Below are positions 35,835-36,488 of a DNA stretch of 36,488 nucleotides, one piece after another; position 1 is the first letter of the stretch; each line of letters begins with the position of its first letter. Source of the stretch: an uncultured delta proteobacterium. GTDB taxonomy: Bacteria; Desulfobacterota; WTBG01; CAIYCZ01; CAIRTM01. The DNA lies in the NCBI GenBank assembly GCA_903911225.1, contig CAIWCT010000228.1, positions 1 through 36,488 of the forward strand, written 5' to 3'. The position numbers and the translations under genes are program-made. The notes beneath the pieces were generated by a model. The model saw only the letters and a list, made by a program, of their open reading frames with translations, was not told where the DNA came from and searched no databases.

Positions 35835-36254
35835 ATGATTGGAATTGTACTTGTCGGACATTGCAGACTTGCCGATGAATTATACCGGATAGTAAAAAAT
35901 ATCGTTGGCGACATCGATAATATACGCCCTGTTAATTTTGAACCTGATGAATCCCCTGACGACTCCATGAAGAAAGTTGCAGCAGCAATCCAGCAGGTCA
36001 ACAAGGGAAAAGGCGTACTGGTGCTGACGGATATGTTTGGCGGCACACCCTCAAATCTCAGTCTGTCGTTTCTGGAAGAAGGCAAGGTCGAGGTGCTGAC
36101 CGGTGTCAATCTGCCAATGCTTATACGCCTGATTACGCTGCGAAGCAATGGCAGAGAGCTTTCAGATCTGGCACGTGAATTAAAGGCCTACGGCCAAAAA
36201 AATATTTGTATTGCAAGTGAATTGTTGCAGCAGCAAAAGCAGGCAGGCGATTAG
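35835..36254 (+). CDS. PTS mannose/fructose-family IIA protein (EIIA-Man type)
   Basis: 139 residues. The EIIA(Man) fold: N-terminal phospho-His in IVLVGHCRLADEL (about residue 9), a central VLVLTDMFGGTPSNLSLSF with the conserved DMFGGTP, and GVNLPMLIRL. Such single-domain EIIA(Man) proteins without a nearby permease are typical behind rapZ in delta-proteobacteria and serve regulation rather than sugar import; HPr and enzyme I often follow, but here the window ends. The stop TAG is 1 base before the next ATG. Confidence 0.93.
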   Translation: MIGIVLVGHCRLADELYRIVKNIVGDIDNIRPVNFEPDESPDDSMKKVAAAIQQVNKGKGVLVLTDMFGGTPSNLSLSFLEEGKVEVLTGVNLPMLIRLITLRSNGRELSDLARELKAYGQKNICIASELLQQQKQAGD

Positions 36255-36255
36255 C

Positions 36256-36488
36256 ATGTGCGGTGCCGATCTCGTCGCCATGGACAGCATTATGATCGCC
36301 CCCATGCAAGAGCAGCATCTTGATGCTGTTGCTGCAATTGAAGCGGACGTTTTTTTAGACCCGTGGTCGCGAACAATGTTTTTTCAGGACCTGCAGGCCG
36401 GCCATGGGCAGAGCTTTGCAGCTATAAAAGATGAAACGGTTGTCGGGTATGTGAATGCCTGGATCGTCTGTGATGAATGCACTATTAA
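36256..36488 (+). CDS. GNAT acetyltransferase, RimI-like (partial, runs off right edge)
   Basis: 77 residues seen from ATG 36256 (other in-frame ATGs follow at 36280, 36292). The pattern IAPMQEQHLDAVAAIEADVFLDPWSRTMFFQDLQ is the N-terminal signature of RimI-type ribosomal protein S18-alanine N-acetyltransferases (E-x-x-x-F-x-x-PWS), followed by the beta strand AAIKDETVVGYVNAWIV. The acetyl-CoA-binding motif lies beyond the edge. Its ATG is one base after the EIIA stop, so it is co-transcribed. Confidence 0.82.
   Translation, partial: MCGADLVAMDSIMIAPMQEQHLDAVAAIEADVFLDPWSRTMFFQDLQAGHGQSFAAIKDETVVGYVNAWIVCDECTI

Overview
The window reads as a chromosomal piece of a Gram-negative bacterium. 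The best guess is a member of the Desulfobacterota (former Deltaproteobacteria). Supporting signs are the order kdsB-kdsA-kdsD-kdsC-lptC-lptA-lptB-rpoN-hpf-ptsN-rapZ-EIIA(Man), an MglA-type Ras-like GTPase, DUF4388 and Lcl/DUF1566 domains, and a CFI-box-like C-terminus. This assignment is inference from gene content; no 16S gene is present.

Left edge (1-7687): the end of a probable IS200/IS605-family element (transposase C-terminus plus a perfect right-end-type hairpin) abuts a 2.5-kaa surface/secreted protein that has no signal peptide and begins inside an FN3-like domain. The element therefore appears to have interrupted that gene. The giant protein holds 28 copies of a VWG...DVFAVG...GTILHYNG...W repeat in four groups of exactly seven (probably four seven-bladed propellers), three Thr-rich linkers, two Lcl/DUF1566 domains, three PKD-like domains, carboxypeptidase-regulatory-like domains and a degenerate CFI-box C-terminus.

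7710-16000 is mostly minus-strand housekeeping: an SGNH hydrolase, two tiny genes, tatA (plus strand, with a good promoter and a bidirectional terminator), argJ, secA (unusual, with a Cys-rich insertion), trpF, a PilH-like response regulator and a lipoprotein.

16168-21712 (plus strand) is the most interesting block. It is a four-gene unit of a TPR protein, an MglA-like GTPase with a long acidic repeat tail, a membrane TPR/zinc-ribbon protein and a DUF4388 protein with a transmembrane segment and a pilin-like tail. It is divergent from the response-regulator/lipoprotein pair across a 343-bp AT-rich region carrying a palindrome. It looks like a polarity, motility or envelope-machine control module that is not one of the classical loci.

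21793-26405: trxB, a YihX-like HAD phosphatase, an elongator-type tRNA-Met(CAU), an APC amino-acid permease and a DUF475/TerC-like membrane protein. Three intergenic spacers (about 8.4, 21.75 and 25.35 kb) carry degenerate 7-bp-period repeats that share TGAACCCT.

26572-36488 is one long plus-strand operon: Kdo synthesis and activation, the Lpt export bridge (with LptA carrying an extra N-terminal TolB/CsgG-like domain), sigma-54, ribosome hibernation factor, nitrogen PTS EIIA, RapZ, a mannose-type EIIA and the start of a RimI-like acetyltransferase that runs off the window. The genes couple outer-membrane lipopolysaccharide assembly to sigma-54/PTS regulation.
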